This document shows positions 36,919 through 45,857 of a stretch of 55,058 bases of DNA, piece after piece. Source of the DNA: Woeseiaceae bacterium (GTDB lineage Bacteria > Pseudomonadota > Gammaproteobacteria > Steroidobacterales > Woeseiaceae); NCBI GenBank assembly GCA_021773055.1, contig JAJFKV010000027.1, positions 1-55,058 on the forward strand, read 5' to 3'. The notes under the pieces are model-generated. The model had not been told where the DNA came from. It saw only the letters and a list, made by a program, of their open reading frames with translations, and ran no database searches. Position 1 is the first letter of the stretch, and each line of letters opens with the position of its first letter. A program made the position numbers and the translations under genes.

Positions 36919-37494
36919 CTAGCGTATCAGTGATCCAACTTTTTTGCCGATCGCGTCGCGTGCTCTAAATATTCTCGATCTAACCGTTCCGACGGGGCAT
37001 TCCATCGTCTCAGCGATCTCCTCGTAGCTCATACCCTCCAACTCCCGCAAGACTATCGCTGTGCGTAAATCTTCCGGTAATGCTGCAATGGCGCGCTCAA
37101 CCGTCTCCTGGAGTTCGTTGCTGAGCACCACCCCTTCCGGAGTGTCTGTCTCTTTTAACTTCGCATGCAGGTCGTATTGCTCCGGGTCCTGCAAATCAAG
37201 CTCTATATCCATCGGCCTGCGCCTCTGCGCCGCGAGATGATTCTTCGCCGTATTCACGGCGATTCGATACAGCCACGTATAAAACGCACTATCACCACGA
37301 AATCGCGGCAAAGCCCTGTATGCCTTGATAAATGCTTCCTGAGCTATATCCAGTGCCAGCTCCGGATCACGCACATATCGCATAATCAGGTTGACGATCT
37401 TGTGCTGGTATTTCAGTACCAGCAGATCGAACGCGCCCTTGTCGCCTTTCTGGACTCGCTCGACCAGTTTCTTGTCGGATGCCTGATTTGACAC
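36919..37494 (-). CDS. rpoE: RNA polymerase sigma-E factor
   Basis: 191 residues with a GTG start. Region 2 has KYQHKIVNLIMRYV and DIAQEAFIKAYRALPRFRG; region 4 has LRELEGMSYEEIAETM and CPVGTVRSRIFRARDAI. It directs the envelope-stress regulon. The start codon follows directly on the TAA of a 35-codon ORF, and AGAGGA lies 9 bases before it inside that ORF, so translation may depend on the leader. I found no clear sigma-E type promoter (GGAACTT with TCAAA) just upstream; it may lie inside ygfX. Confidence 0.97.
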   Translation of the reverse strand: MSNQASDKKLVERVQKGDKGAFDLLVLKYQHKIVNLIMRYVRDPELALDIAQEAFIKAYRALPRFRGDSAFYTWLYRIAVNTAKNHLAAQRRRPMDIELDLQDPEQYDLHAKLKETDTPEGVVLSNELQETVERAIAALPEDLRTAIVLRELEGMSYEEIAETMECPVGTVRSRIFRARDAIGKKVGSLIR

Positions 37495-37602
37495 TTAGCA
37501 ACGTCCTCTAGGGATCCGATACAGGCTGTTGCAGTACACGCACTCAACACCGGGATAGACCCGCTTCTGAGCGATTAGTTCTCGGATTTCACGCTTATTC
37601 AT
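37495..37602 (-). CDS. 35-codon leader ORF abutting rpoE
   Basis: ATG at 37602-37600, TAA at 37497-37495, then the rpoE GTG with no gap. The peptide begins MNKREIRELIAQKRV and ends in a segment with CVYC, SLYRIPRG and a terminal Cys. There is no strong Shine-Dalgarno site (only AAAG next to the ATG). E. coli has an upstream leader gene, rseD, translationally coupled to rpoE; the same position here suggests an analogous device, though sequence similarity is not evident to me. It could also be a chance ORF in a 207-base leader. Confidence 0.5.
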   Translation of the reverse strand: MNKREIRELIAQKRVYPGVECVYCNSLYRIPRGRC

Positions 37603-37701
37603 CTTTGTTCTGTGACACCGTTCCATGTGCAGTCGGCAGCGCGTGCCGGAACAAACGCTTTGCTTGTTTTTTTTGGCTGTGAGGACGATATGTTAGCAGC
37701 T

Positions 37702-38142
37702 TCACGGCAATGCTCCAAAATGACGCCAGATTACCTGCAAGCGGCGCCACTGGTGACTTTGACGAGCATCACCCCTGAGTAGTTCAGCGAAATTCTCTCC
37801 ATCCTCGGCCCGTAGCCGCAGCCAGGCGTAATTCTTGAGTACGACGCTGCCAGATTGCAGGGTGCAGGAGCGCCATTGCTGATCACCATCAAGCACCGAA
37901 AATTGGCTGTCTGAAGACAGGCGGACGGTGGTGCAGCGCTCAAATCCGCGCTCCATCTGCAATAACTCGAATCTGCCCATGACAATCCAGGCGAGACACG
38001 CTGCCGCCCGTATCGATGCGCCGAGCTCCAGGGTCAGAATCAGGCCGGCCCCGATCAATACCAACAGGCGGCCCGAGCTGAGTACGGCTATCCGCAACCA
38101 GGGATCAGGCGCGAGGCAAGTTGAGTATGAGTTTGATGACAC
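37702..38142 (-). CDS. ygfX: YgfX/CptA family membrane protein
   Basis: 146 residues. Two short hydrophobic helices (about 24-38 and 42-58) follow a small N-terminus; a beta-rich cytoplasmic domain ends with QWRRLQVIWRHFGALP, the basic tail typical of YgfX. The gene overlaps sdhE by 38 bases, exactly the partner arrangement of E. coli ygfY-ygfX. YgfX was described as a toxin acting on FtsZ and MreB with SdhE as its antidote, though SdhE's main role is flavinylation. The start may be later if the overlap is not real. Confidence 0.82.
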   Translation of the reverse strand: MSSNSYSTCLAPDPWLRIAVLSSGRLLVLIGAGLILTLELGASIRAAACLAWIVMGRFELLQMERGFERCTTVRLSSDSQFSVLDGDQQWRSCTLQSGSVVLKNYAWLRLRAEDGENFAELLRGDARQSHQWRRLQVIWRHFGALP

Positions 38143-38347
38143 CAGCGACCGGCTCAGCAGAAGGAGATTGTCGCTGCAACAGATAGCCGTTTAGCTCCGG
38201 ATCCGGTAGCTCCAATACTGCCCGAAACGCCGCTTTTTCGTTCTCATCCGCGATTGGATAGCGCGACTCAAGATAACGCGTCAGGAGCTCATCAAGTTCG
38301 CGCATGCCGCGACGGCATTGCCATCTTAGTCTCGATTCTTCGCTCAC
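38105..38347 (-). CDS. sdhE: FAD assembly factor SdhE
   Basis: 80 residues with a GTG start. The RGMRELD motif at residues 13-19 is the contact site for SdhA flavinylation, and YLESRY and LLELPDPEL-like VLELPDPELNGYL follow as in the YgfY family. It helps attach FAD covalently to the histidine of SdhA. It stands 38 bases behind sdhB, with a REP-like sequence in the gap, and overlaps ygfX. Confidence 0.95.
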   Translation of the reverse strand: MSEESRLRWQCRRGMRELDELLTRYLESRYPIADENEKAAFRAVLELPDPELNGYLLQRQSPSAEPVAGVIKLILNLPRA

Positions 38348-38363
38348 TCACTTACCCGCACAG

Positions 38364-38378
38364 GGCGCGCTCCTACAG
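38364..38378 (-). repeat. REP-like sequence between sdhB and sdhE
   Basis: Read on the minus strand, CTGTAGGAGCGCGCC is followed by CTGTGCGGG. The 14-base core CTGTAGGAGCGCGC recurs in the palindrome at 48946-48965. The pattern resembles the GTAGGAGCGCGC head of REP sequences found in Pseudomonas and Xanthomonas relatives, usually followed by a hairpin. It fills most of the 38-base gap, where it could stabilise the upstream sdh message. One 14-base match within 55 kb is not proof of a family. Confidence 0.4.
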
Positions 38379-38385
38379 GCACGAA

Positions 38386-39168
38386 TCAATATTTCCGCTC
38401 TACCAGCATATTTTTGGTCTCGGCTATTGCCTGGGCCGGGTTCAGGCCCTTCGGGCAAGTCTGCGTGCAATTCATAATGGTATGGCAGCGATACAGGCGG
38501 AAGGGATCCTCGAGTTCATCGAGTCGTTCGCCGGTCGCATCGTCCCGGCTATCGACCAACCAGCGATACGATGCCAATAGAGCGGCGGGCCCCAGATAAC
38601 GATCGCTGTTCCACCAGTAGCTTGGGCAACTGGTGGAGCAACAAGCGCAGAGAATGCAGGCGGCAGGCTCGTTGATGAGCTCCTGATCTGCCTTGCTCTG
38701 CAATCGCTCCTGGTCCGGCGGTGGCGGTGTTCGGGATTGCAACCACGGCTTGATCGACGCGTATTGCGCATAAAAATTGGTGAGGTCTGTTACCAGATCT
38801 TTGACAACCGGCATGTGCGGCAATGGGTATATCTTGACGTTACCCTTGACTTCATCATTGGCACGCGTGCACGCCAGCGTATTGCCGCCATCGATATTCA
38901 TCGCGCAGGAACCACAGATACCTTCTCGACAGGAGCGCCGGAAGGTTAAAGTCGGATCAATTTCGTTCTTGATCTTGATGAGCGCATCGAGAACCATCGG
39001 ACCGCAGTTGTCCATATCAACATCGTAGGTATCAATCCGCGGGTTTTCGTCGCTGGATGGATCGTAGCGATAGACCACGAATTTCCGCACATTGCTGATG
39101 CCATCGGCCGCCGGAAAGTGCTTTCCCTTAGTGATCCGCGAATTTTTTGGAAGTCTGAATTCAGCCAC
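38386..39168 (-). CDS. sdhB: Succinate dehydrogenase iron-sulfur subunit
   Basis: 260 residues from the GTG at 39168 (AGGA 10 bases upstream); a TTG two codons earlier also fits. The [2Fe-2S] cysteines are in [17 protein letters not shown], the [4Fe-4S] set in [16 protein letters not shown] and the [3Fe-4S] set in [17 protein letters not shown]. It carries electrons from SdhA to the quinone. The N-terminal 25 residues are longer than in E. coli and the C-terminus is standard. It is 32 bases after sdhA. Confidence 0.95.
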   Translation of the reverse strand: MAEFRLPKNSRITKGKHFPAADGISNVRKFVVYRYDPSSDENPRIDTYDVDMDNCGPMVLDALIKIKNEIDPTLTFRRSCREGICGSCAMNIDGGNTLACTRANDEVKGNVKIYPLPHMPVVKDLVTDLTNFYAQYASIKPWLQSRTPPPPDQERLQSKADQELINEPAACILCACCSTSCPSYWWNSDRYLGPAALLASYRWLVDSRDDATGERLDELEDPFRLYRCHTIMNCTQTCPKGLNPAQAIAETKNMLVERKY

Positions 39169-39200
39169 AGTCAAAAATTCCTAAATGATTCCAAATTGTC

Positions 39201-40985
39201 CTAGTAAATACGCGCTTTCGGTTCAACGTATTCGACTTCGTCGGTAAGCGTTTCGGCGTGCACAGGGCGATAGTCGAACGTGACCTTGCCACTAATATCC
39301 ACCCAAGTAAGCGTGTGCTTCATCCAATTCTCGTCATCCCTGTCCGGGTAATCCTCTCGAGCATGCGCGCCACGACTTTCCGGTCGGTTCGCCGCCGCTT
39401 CGATTGTTGCCGTGGCATTCAGCAGTAGGTTCTCCAACTCCATGGTTTCCACGAGGTCGGTATTCCAGACCAGGGAACGGTCGCTAACGGCAACATCGCT
39501 AAAGCTTGCATATGTTTCACGCAATAATTCCACACCCTTGTTCAGGGTTTCGCCGGTTCTAAAAACCGCAGCATGACTTTGCATGACTTTCTGCATTTCC
39601 AGGCGAATCTCTGCGGTCTGGCGAGTACCGCTCGCGTTGCGAAGTGTGTCGATTCTGGCGACGCTGTCCTGCCCTGCATCAGCGGCCAGTGCTTTATGGC
39701 GCGCCCCGGGTTTCATTTCGGCGGCGCAGAAATGTGCCGCGGCACGACCGAAAACAACCAGGTCCAGCAACGAGTTTGAGCCGAGGCGGTTCGCACCATG
39801 AACGGACACACAGGCAGCCTCGCCAACGGCCATCAGCCCCTGCACAACAGATTCGGGGTCAGACCCCTTCTTGGTCACAACCTGGCCATTAAAGTTCGCG
39901 GGGATGCCGCCCATGTTGTAGTGCACGGTGGGCAGAACCGGGATGGGTTCCTTCGTAACATCAACCCCGGCAAAAATGCGTGCCGATTCAGCAATTCCGG
40001 GCAAGCGCTCTTCGATCACTTCACGGCCGAGGTGTTCAAGGTGCAGGAATATATGATCGGACTCGGTGCCGACCCCTCGACCTTCATTGATTTCAATCGT
40101 CATTGACCGACTGACAACATCACGGGACGCGAGGTCCTTGGCGTTCGGTGCATAACGCTCCATGAAGCGCTCACCGTCCGAGTTGGTCAGATAACCGCCC
40201 TCGCCGCGCACGCCCTCGGTGATCAATACGCCCGCACCGTACACGCCGGTGGGGTGAAACTGTACGAACTCCATATCCTGAACCGGCAAACCGGCCCGCA
40301 ATACCATCGCGCTGCCATCACCCGTGCAGGTATGGGCCGAGGTACAGGAGAAAAAGGCGCGACCATAACCACCGGTCGCAAGGATCACCTGATGTGACCG
40401 GAAGCGGTGTAATCGGCCCGTCGCGAGATCTATCGCAACGACGCCACGACAAGCACCGTTTTCCATGATCAGATCAATGGCAAAGTATTCGATATAAAAC
40501 TCGGCATCGTGTTTGAGCGACTGCTGATACAGCGTGTGCAGCATTGCGTGGCCTGTTCGATCTGCCGCTGCACAGGTGCGCTGTGCGGTGCCCTCTCCGA
40601 ATCGTGTGGTCATACCACCGAATGGCCGTTGATAGATTTTTCCTTCTTCCGTACGCGAAAAAGGAACGCCGTAGTGCTCCAGCTCAATAACGGCATCCGG
40701 AGCTTCCTTGCACATGTATTCAATCGCGTCCTGATCACCGAGCCAGTCGGAACCTTTGACCGTGTCGTACATATGCCAGCGCCAGTCATCTTCGCCCATG
40801 TTGCCAAGTGCAGCACTGATGCCACCTTGAGCTGCCACCGTGTGACTGCGTGTCGGGAAAACTTTGGTGATGCAAGCCGTATTAAAACCTGCTTCCGCCA
40901 AACCGAAAGTTGCGCGCAAACCAGCACCACCGGCACCGATGACGACTACGTCGTAGCTGTGATCAATAAATTCGTAGTCGCTCAT
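39201..40985 (-). CDS. sdhA: Succinate dehydrogenase flavoprotein subunit
   Basis: 594 residues. [16 protein letters not shown] binds FAD, and H48 in [13 protein letters not shown] is the residue that carries FAD covalently. [18 protein letters not shown] and the later [18 protein letters not shown] region [15 protein letters not shown] form the active site. It oxidises succinate to fumarate on the cytoplasmic side of the inner membrane. Its start overlaps the sdhD stop by 4 bases. Confidence 0.97.
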   Translation of the reverse strand: MSDYEFIDHSYDVVVIGAGGAGLRATFGLAEAGFNTACITKVFPTRSHTVAAQGGISAALGNMGEDDWRWHMYDTVKGSDWLGDQDAIEYMCKEAPDAVIELEHYGVPFSRTEEGKIYQRPFGGMTTRFGEGTAQRTCAAADRTGHAMLHTLYQQSLKHDAEFYIEYFAIDLIMENGACRGVVAIDLATGRLHRFRSHQVILATGGYGRAFFSCTSAHTCTGDGSAMVLRAGLPVQDMEFVQFHPTGVYGAGVLITEGVRGEGGYLTNSDGERFMERYAPNAKDLASRDVVSRSMTIEINEGRGVGTESDHIFLHLEHLGREVIEERLPGIAESARIFAGVDVTKEPIPVLPTVHYNMGGIPANFNGQVVTKKGSDPESVVQGLMAVGEAACVSVHGANRLGSNSLLDLVVFGRAAAHFCAAEMKPGARHKALAADAGQDSVARIDTLRNASGTRQTAEIRLEMQKVMQSHAAVFRTGETLNKGVELLRETYASFSDVAVSDRSLVWNTDLVETMELENLLLNATATIEAAANRPESRGAHAREDYPDRDDENWMKHTLTWVDISGKVTFDYRPVHAETLTDEVEYVEPKARIY

Positions 40986-41362
40986 GCGCCAAGTCCAATT
41001 CTTAGAACTGAGTAAATTGCCGCCACCGTTAACAAGACGTGTGCGAAGCGGGACAGAACCAACGTCACAAGCTTCAGCCCGTGCGCGTGAACATAGTCTT
41101 CGATCACAACCTGCACCCCAAGATTCGAGTGGTAGGCCATCGTCACAGATAACAGCAACAGTAAAATGCCGTTAATGGGGCGCTGAATTTCGGCGATGAC
41201 TTCGGCGTGACTGAATTCCGTCATTGTCGACAGGCTCAACGCAAACCACAGACCTAGAAAAAGTAACGCGATCGCGGAGACTCGTTGCCCCCAGAAATGC
41301 GACGTGCCGTCTTTGGCAGCGCCAAGGCCGAGTACCCTGCCAAGCGGTGTTCGCAGACTCAT
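40982..41362 (-). CDS. sdhD: Succinate dehydrogenase membrane anchor SdhD
   Basis: 126 residues from the ATG at 41362, which overlaps the sdhC stop as ATGA. Three membrane helices lie at about 28-47, 63-80 and 98-122. The heme-ligand type histidine and quinone-site residues are in [19 protein letters not shown]. With SdhC it anchors SdhAB and reduces ubiquinone. Confidence 0.93.
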   Translation of the reverse strand: MSLRTPLGRVLGLGAAKDGTSHFWGQRVSAIALLFLGLWFALSLSTMTEFSHAEVIAEIQRPINGILLLLLSVTMAYHSNLGVQVVIEDYVHAHGLKLVTLVLSRFAHVLLTVAAIYSVLRIGLGA

Positions 41363-41736
41363 GACGCCATCCACCAGTACACCGCCGTCAAAACGAATGC
41401 CAACAGCAAAACAAACCAGGCCGACGCGCTGGCCGTGGCTTTTTCAAATCCACGCCCGCTGTCCCAAACCAGGTGCCGAACACCATTCGAAAGGTGAAAG
41501 AAAAAAGCAAAGGACCAACCGATGAGCATCAATTTGCCAATAAACGTGGACATGGCCGCCGCGAACGTGGAGTACGCGTCGGGCCCGGATGCCGTATTGA
41601 ACAGCCATGCGACGAAAACGATGAATCCAACCGACATTGCCACACCGGTCGCCCGGTGCAGGATCGACATCGTCATGGTGATGGGCCAGCGATAAATTGA
41701 GAGGTGCGGCGATAGCGGCCTGCCGTTTTTACTCAT
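41359..41736 (-). CDS. sdhC: Succinate dehydrogenase cytochrome b556 subunit SdhC
   Basis: 125 residues. RPLSPHLSIYRWPITMTMSILHRATG is the SdhC signature, given here as SPHLSIYRWPI and SILHRATGVAMSVGF. Three helices follow at about 28-50, 65-88 and 103-123, and the heme histidine is in FHLSNGVRHLVWD. AAGAAGGGA lies before the ATG as ribosome-binding site. It is the first structural gene and follows the SDHAF4-type gene by 50 bases. Confidence 0.95.
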   Translation of the reverse strand: MSKNGRPLSPHLSIYRWPITMTMSILHRATGVAMSVGFIVFVAWLFNTASGPDAYSTFAAAMSTFIGKLMLIGWSFAFFFHLSNGVRHLVWDSGRGFEKATASASAWFVLLLAFVLTAVYWWMAS

Positions 41737-41786
41737 GAAGTCCCTTCTTGTTGAGGTAGCCTGCCCTATGGTCAGGAGTATTATCC

Positions 41787-41963
41787 TTAAAAATCGATGC
41801 AGCGTCCTGATTTTTCCCAGTCACCGTAGCGGGTGGGCTCCAATCCATCACGGCCGCCGATCTCTTTTGGCCGCGCCTCGTCCTCCGACGGGTTATCATC
41901 CGCCTTGATTTGATCATCACAAGTAGCAGTGTCAGCTTTGGATTTTGGGTCATCTGCGCACAT
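41787..41963 (-). CDS. SDHAF4-type succinate dehydrogenase assembly factor (DUF1674)
   Basis: About 58 residues from the ATG at 41963; the acidic N-terminal half is poorly conserved. The C-terminal motif EIGGRDGLEPTRYGDWEKSG followed by RCIDF is the hallmark of DUF1674, the bacterial counterpart of mitochondrial Sdh8/SDHAF4, which binds flavinylated SdhA before it joins SdhB. Its place directly before sdhC supports this. An earlier ATG at 42023 would run into the ygfZ start and is less likely. Confidence 0.85.
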   Translation of the reverse strand: MCADDPKSKADTATCDDQIKADDNPSEDEARPKEIGGRDGLEPTRYGDWEKSGRCIDF

Positions 41964-42021
41964 GGCGAGAGTATGCCAGAGCCCCACAATAGCTGCAGTA
42001 CCAGTAAATACGTAGAGAGAC

Positions 42022-42678
42022 ATGCAGACGAATTCGACAGTTTCAGTTTCCGGTAGCGACACCTTTGAGTTTCTCCAGGGCCAGCTCACCAACGATCTGC
42101 GGCGCCTTGAGACAGATACGACGCTATTGTCCGCCTGGTGCAATCCCAAAGGCCGCGTCATCTGCCTGATGGTTGTGACAAGAATCCCTGAGGGCTACGC
42201 TTTCGACATCCCGACTGAACTCGCTGGTGAAATAATCAAGCGACTGACGATGTTCCGGTTCCGCTCCAAGGTGGAGTTCGATATCCAGCCAGGCCCGGTC
42301 ATCGTCGACATATCAGAACAGATCGAGTCCGGGGTACCCTGGATCGGCATTGAGCAAAGTGAAAAATATACACCGCACATGCTGAACCTGGACCTGCTCG
42401 ATGGCATCAGCCTCGATAAAGGTTGCTATACCGGCCAGGAGATTGTCGCGCGGACGCATTACAAAGGCGCGACCAAGAGACGCACGGTCAGACTCCGGAG
42501 CGACGAACCTGTATCAGTTGGTGACAAATTATCAGCAGATGACAGAGATATCGGAGATGTGTTGAATGTTGCTGGCAACGACCTGCTTGCTGTCGTCCCG
42601 ACAGACAAGGCCAATCAGGAAATTTCGATCAATGGCATCGCGCTGGTACACTTACCGCTACCCTACCTAGAACTATAA
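42022..42678 (+). CDS. ygfZ: YgfZ/GcvT-like folate-binding protein
   Basis: 218 residues, shorter than E. coli YgfZ (about 326). The conserved KGCYTGQEIVARTHYKGATK segment holds the essential cysteine, and FLQGQLTNDL and CNPKGRV are N-terminal family motifs. YgfZ binds tetrahydrofolate and supports the repair or assembly of certain iron-sulfur enzymes. It is divergent from the SDHAF4 gene and sdhCDAB, whose product SdhB needs three Fe-S clusters; this co-location may be functional. Confidence 0.9.
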   Translation: MQTNSTVSVSGSDTFEFLQGQLTNDLRRLETDTTLLSAWCNPKGRVICLMVVTRIPEGYAFDIPTELAGEIIKRLTMFRFRSKVEFDIQPGPVIVDISEQIESGVPWIGIEQSEKYTPHMLNLDLLDGISLDKGCYTGQEIVARTHYKGATKRRTVRLRSDEPVSVGDKLSADDRDIGDVLNVAGNDLLAVVPTDKANQEISINGIALVHLPLPYLEL

Positions 42679-42697
42679 AAACGACCGGGAGGAGCAA

Positions 42698-43183
42698 GTG
42701 ATTCGATATATCAAGACACTCATGGCTGCATCAGTGGCCCTTTTCTGCCTGATGTACGCGTTGCAGAACATCTGGAATCTCGATGCTGCGGGCTGGTTTG
42801 TTTCGTACACGACCGGAATGGAGGGTCACGATAAATACCCCTCTCATTTTGGTCCGGCGGTGACGTCTCCAATCATTCACGGAATACTGCTGTGGATCAT
42901 CATTGCGCTGGAAATTACAGCCGGTCTACTTGCAGCCAAGGGGACATACGATCTCTTCATCGCCCGTAACAGATCGGCCGACGAGTTTAACGCTGCAAAA
43001 ACGTACGCCATCGCAGGCTGCGGTGTCGGAATACTTATCTGGTTCGGGTTGTTTTCCGCAATCGGGGGCGCGTATTTCCAGATGTGGCAGACTGAAGCCG
43101 GTGGCGGTGCACTTGCGAATGCGACCTGGTTTTCGATCCAGCTGGCGCTAGTGTGGTTACTGATCAGCCAGAATGACAGCTAG
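42698..43183 (+). CDS. DUF2165 small integral membrane protein
   Basis: 161 residues with a GTG start and GGGAGGAG 3 to 4 bases upstream. Four membrane helices are visible at about 5-22, 58-80, 105-125 and 140-157. [20 protein letters not shown] and the [14 protein letters not shown] loops are typical of DUF2165. The function is unknown. It starts 19 bases after ygfZ and ends overlapping the lysS stop by 4 bases (convergent). Confidence 0.85.
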   Translation: MIRYIKTLMAASVALFCLMYALQNIWNLDAAGWFVSYTTGMEGHDKYPSHFGPAVTSPIIHGILLWIIIALEITAGLLAAKGTYDLFIARNRSADEFNAAKTYAIAGCGVGILIWFGLFSAIGGAYFQMWQTEAGGGALANATWFSIQLALVWLLISQNDS

Positions 43184-44697
43184 TCGAAGATCTCCGGCCT
43201 CATATGCGGAAACAACAACACATCCCGAATTGAAGCCGAGTCGGTCAGCAGCATAACCAGTCGATCGATGCCGATGCCGATGCCTGTCGTTGGCGGCATG
43301 CCGTATTCGAGCGCGCGAATGTAATCTTGGTCATAGGACATTGCTTCGTCGTCGCCCGCGGCGGCGTTTGCAACCTGTTCCTGGAATCGCTCTGCCTGAT
43401 CCTCCGGATCGTTAAGCTCTGAGAACCCGTTCGCAATCTCCCGGCCCGCGACAAAAAACTCGAATCGATCAACAACAAAAGGGTCTTCGTCATTCTTGCG
43501 TGATAGCGGCGAGACTTCAGTTGGGTATTGTGTGATGAATGTTGGTTCGCGCAGATTTTCCTCACCGGTCGCGTCAAATATTTCGATCTGCAATTTGCCC
43601 GCGCCGTAGTTGTCCTGCACTGGCACACCGATTTTTTCGCAGTACTCAGCGAGATACCCGCGGTCACGAACTTTCGACATATCGAATTTCGGGTTATACG
43701 CCTCGATGGCTTCCTCAACCGTCATGCGCTTGAATCGCTTGCCAAAGTCGAATTCCTCGCCCTGATAGCTGACGACGGTAGTACCAAGTACTGCCTCGGA
43801 CATGCCGTGCAACATCGCCTCTGTCATATCCATCCAGTCCGTGTAGTCAGCGTACGCGCGATACGCCTCCATCATCGTAAACTCAGGGTTGTGCTGTGTC
43901 GACACACCTTCGTTACGGAAATTGCGATTGATTTCATAAACGCGATCAAAGCCACCGACGATAAGTCGCTTCAGATTCAGCTCCGGGGCGATGCGCATAT
44001 ACAACTGCATATCCAGCGCATTGTGGTGCGTCATAAATGGCCGCGCGTTCGCTCCACCCGGCGTCGTTTGCAACATCGGCGTTTCGACTTCGAGAAAATC
44101 GGCCGCCTCAAGGAAAGAGCGCATGTAGGTAACGATTTCCGAACGCTTGCGAAATACATCGCGGCTGGAGTCGTTAATGATCAGATCAACGTAACGTTGC
44201 CGATAGCGTGTTTCCTGATCCGACAGTCCGTGCCACTTTTCCGGCAGAGGTCTGAGTGACTTCGTTAGCAAACGAACCTCATCGGCCATCACTGTCAATT
44301 CACCAGTCTTGGTTCTGAACAATTCACCCTTCGCGCCGAGAATGTCGCCAACATCCCACTTCTTGAACGCCTGATAAATGCCCTCCGGCAAGCGATCTCG
44401 CTCCAGCCGCACCTGGATCTGGCCAGACCGGTCCTGCAACTTGATAAAGCTCGCCTTGCCCATGACACGCTTCACCAACATGCGGCCGGACACTGCGACA
44501 CTCACGTGCTCTTCACGTAATGCCTCGTCTTCGTGCGACTCAAATGTCTGCTGCAGCTCACTGGCCAGCGCGTTGCGTCGAAAATCATTCGGATAGGCAT
44601 TGCCGCCTTCACGCAGCCCATCGAGTTTGCTGCGTCGCTCGGCGATTAGCTTGTTCTCGTCTAGGCTATTCTGATCTTGTTTCTTGTCGTTGCTCAC
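43180..44697 (-). CDS. lysS: Lysyl-tRNA synthetase, class II
   Basis: 505 residues from the GTG at 44697, the same length as E. coli LysRS; the in-frame extension upstream overlaps prfB and is not coding. The N-terminal OB fold spans about 60-150; class II motif 2 is [20 protein letters not shown] ([19 protein letters not shown]) and motif 3 is [13 protein letters not shown]. The prfB-lysS order is the same as in E. coli. It follows prfB after 16 bases. Confidence 0.96.
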   Translation of the reverse strand: MSNDKKQDQNSLDENKLIAERRSKLDGLREGGNAYPNDFRRNALASELQQTFESHEDEALREEHVSVAVSGRMLVKRVMGKASFIKLQDRSGQIQVRLERDRLPEGIYQAFKKWDVGDILGAKGELFRTKTGELTVMADEVRLLTKSLRPLPEKWHGLSDQETRYRQRYVDLIINDSSRDVFRKRSEIVTYMRSFLEAADFLEVETPMLQTTPGGANARPFMTHHNALDMQLYMRIAPELNLKRLIVGGFDRVYEINRNFRNEGVSTQHNPEFTMMEAYRAYADYTDWMDMTEAMLHGMSEAVLGTTVVSYQGEEFDFGKRFKRMTVEEAIEAYNPKFDMSKVRDRGYLAEYCEKIGVPVQDNYGAGKLQIEIFDATGEENLREPTFITQYPTEVSPLSRKNDEDPFVVDRFEFFVAGREIANGFSELNDPEDQAERFQEQVANAAAGDDEAMSYDQDYIRALEYGMPPTTGIGIGIDRLVMLLTDSASIRDVLLFPHMRPEIFD

Positions 44698-44713
44698 AGG
44701 TGTTCCGCTTTTC

Positions 44714-45809
44714 CTACAGTCCTTGTTTGAGGCTGGCTTCGATGAATGCATCCAGCCCGCCATCCAGTACCGCCTGAGTGTTACCGGTTTCAACACCGGT
44801 ACGCAAATCCTTGATGCGGCTTTGATCGAGTACGTAGTTGCGGATCTGGCTGCCCCAGCCGACATCGGCCTTACTATCCTCGACAATTGACGCCGCCGCA
44901 CGGCGCTCCTGCATCTCCAGTTCGTACAACTTCGCTTTGAGTTGTTTCATCGCCGTCGCCTTGTTCTTATGCTGCGAGCGATCGTTCTGACACTGCACAA
45001 CCGAGTTTGTTGGCAGGTGCGTGATGCGCACTGCTGACTCCGTGCGATTAACGTGCTGGCCTCCGGCGCCGCTGGCCCGGTAGACGTCAATTCTGAGGTC
45101 CGATGGATCGATTTCGATATCAATATTGTCATCAACTTCGGGCGATACAAAAACGGAGGCGAACGATGTGTGGCGACGATTGCCGGAATCGAACGGTGAT
45201 TTTCGTACCAGACGATGCACGCCAGTTTCCGTGCGCAACCAGCCATAGGCGTATTCGCCGACGATGTGCGCTGTCGCGCTCTTGATACCGGCAACCTCAC
45301 CGTCAGAGGCTTCGATGACGTCTGCCTTGAAACCATGAGCTTCCGCCCAGCGCAGATACATACGCAATATCATCTCCGCCCAATCCTGCGCTTCCGTGCC
45401 GCCGGCGCCGGACTGAATATCGAGATAGGCGCTATTGGTATCCATGTCGCCCGAGAACATGCGACGAAACTCCAGACCCGCAACGATTTTTTCGTGCTTT
45501 TCGAGGTCAGAAACGACCTCATTAACGGTGTCCTCGTCGTCTTCTTCGATTGCCATCGCCAACAGCTCGTCAGCGTCTCCCAGACCGGTACTGAGTTCAT
45601 CGAGCCCCACTACGACCTGTTCCAGTTTTGCTCGTTCCTGGCCCAGCGCCTGGGCGCGCTCTGGTTCATTCCAGACGTCAGGCTGCTCGAGCTCACGCTC
45701 AACCTCGGTCAGTCGTTCCGCCTTGTTCTCATAGTCAAAGATACCTCCTCAACGCATCAGTGCGTTCAGTAAGGTCGTCTATAGACTGTTTGATCTGGCT
45801 GGTTTCCAT
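44714..45809 (-). CDS. prfB: Peptide chain release factor 2 with programmed +1 frameshift
   Basis: The first frame starts with ATG at 45809 and stops at TGA (45737-45735) after 24 codons ending ALRRYL. The second frame continues from GAC at 45736-45734 to 44714. Joined, they give 364 residues, the RF2 length. [15 protein letters not shown] carries the GGQ peptidyl-hydrolysis motif, and [11 protein letters not shown] carries SPF for UGA recognition. Low RF2 slows reading of the in-frame UGA and favours the frameshift, so the protein regulates itself. The start of the second part (44714-45610 or more) alone would lack the N-terminus. Confidence 0.95.
45734..45749 (-). promoter_or_regulatory. 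RF2 +1 programmed frameshift site
   Basis: On the minus strand AGGAGG, TAT, CTT, TGA, C: an internal Shine-Dalgarno sequence three bases before the slippery CUU followed by UGA and C. This is the canonical bacterial prfB shift signal, and the downstream frame opens at GAC. Confidence 0.96.
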
Positions 45810-45857
45810 GGTTCTGGTCGTTTCGGGAAATCTGAAGTAGCGGAAAAGGGCGCGATA

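Noticed and set aside
37655..37690. Plus-strand hairpin AACAAACGC...GCTTGTT followed by eight T, a terminator candidate
   Set aside because: The stem needs a bulge and no plus-strand gene lies before it; on the minus strand it would be an A-run inside the rpoE leader.
37603..37701. Sigma-E type autoregulatory promoter before rpoE
   Set aside because: A GGAAC is present but no TCAAA-like element lies about 16 bases further; not enough to call.
41729..41989. An 86-codon frame overlapping the SDHAF4-type gene
   Set aside because: Arginine-rich, without family motifs, and in another frame of the gene that carries the DUF1674 motif.
43528..44259. A 243-codon plus-strand frame opposite lysS
   Set aside because: It lies wholly inside lysS on the other strand and has histidine- and arginine-rich shadow composition.
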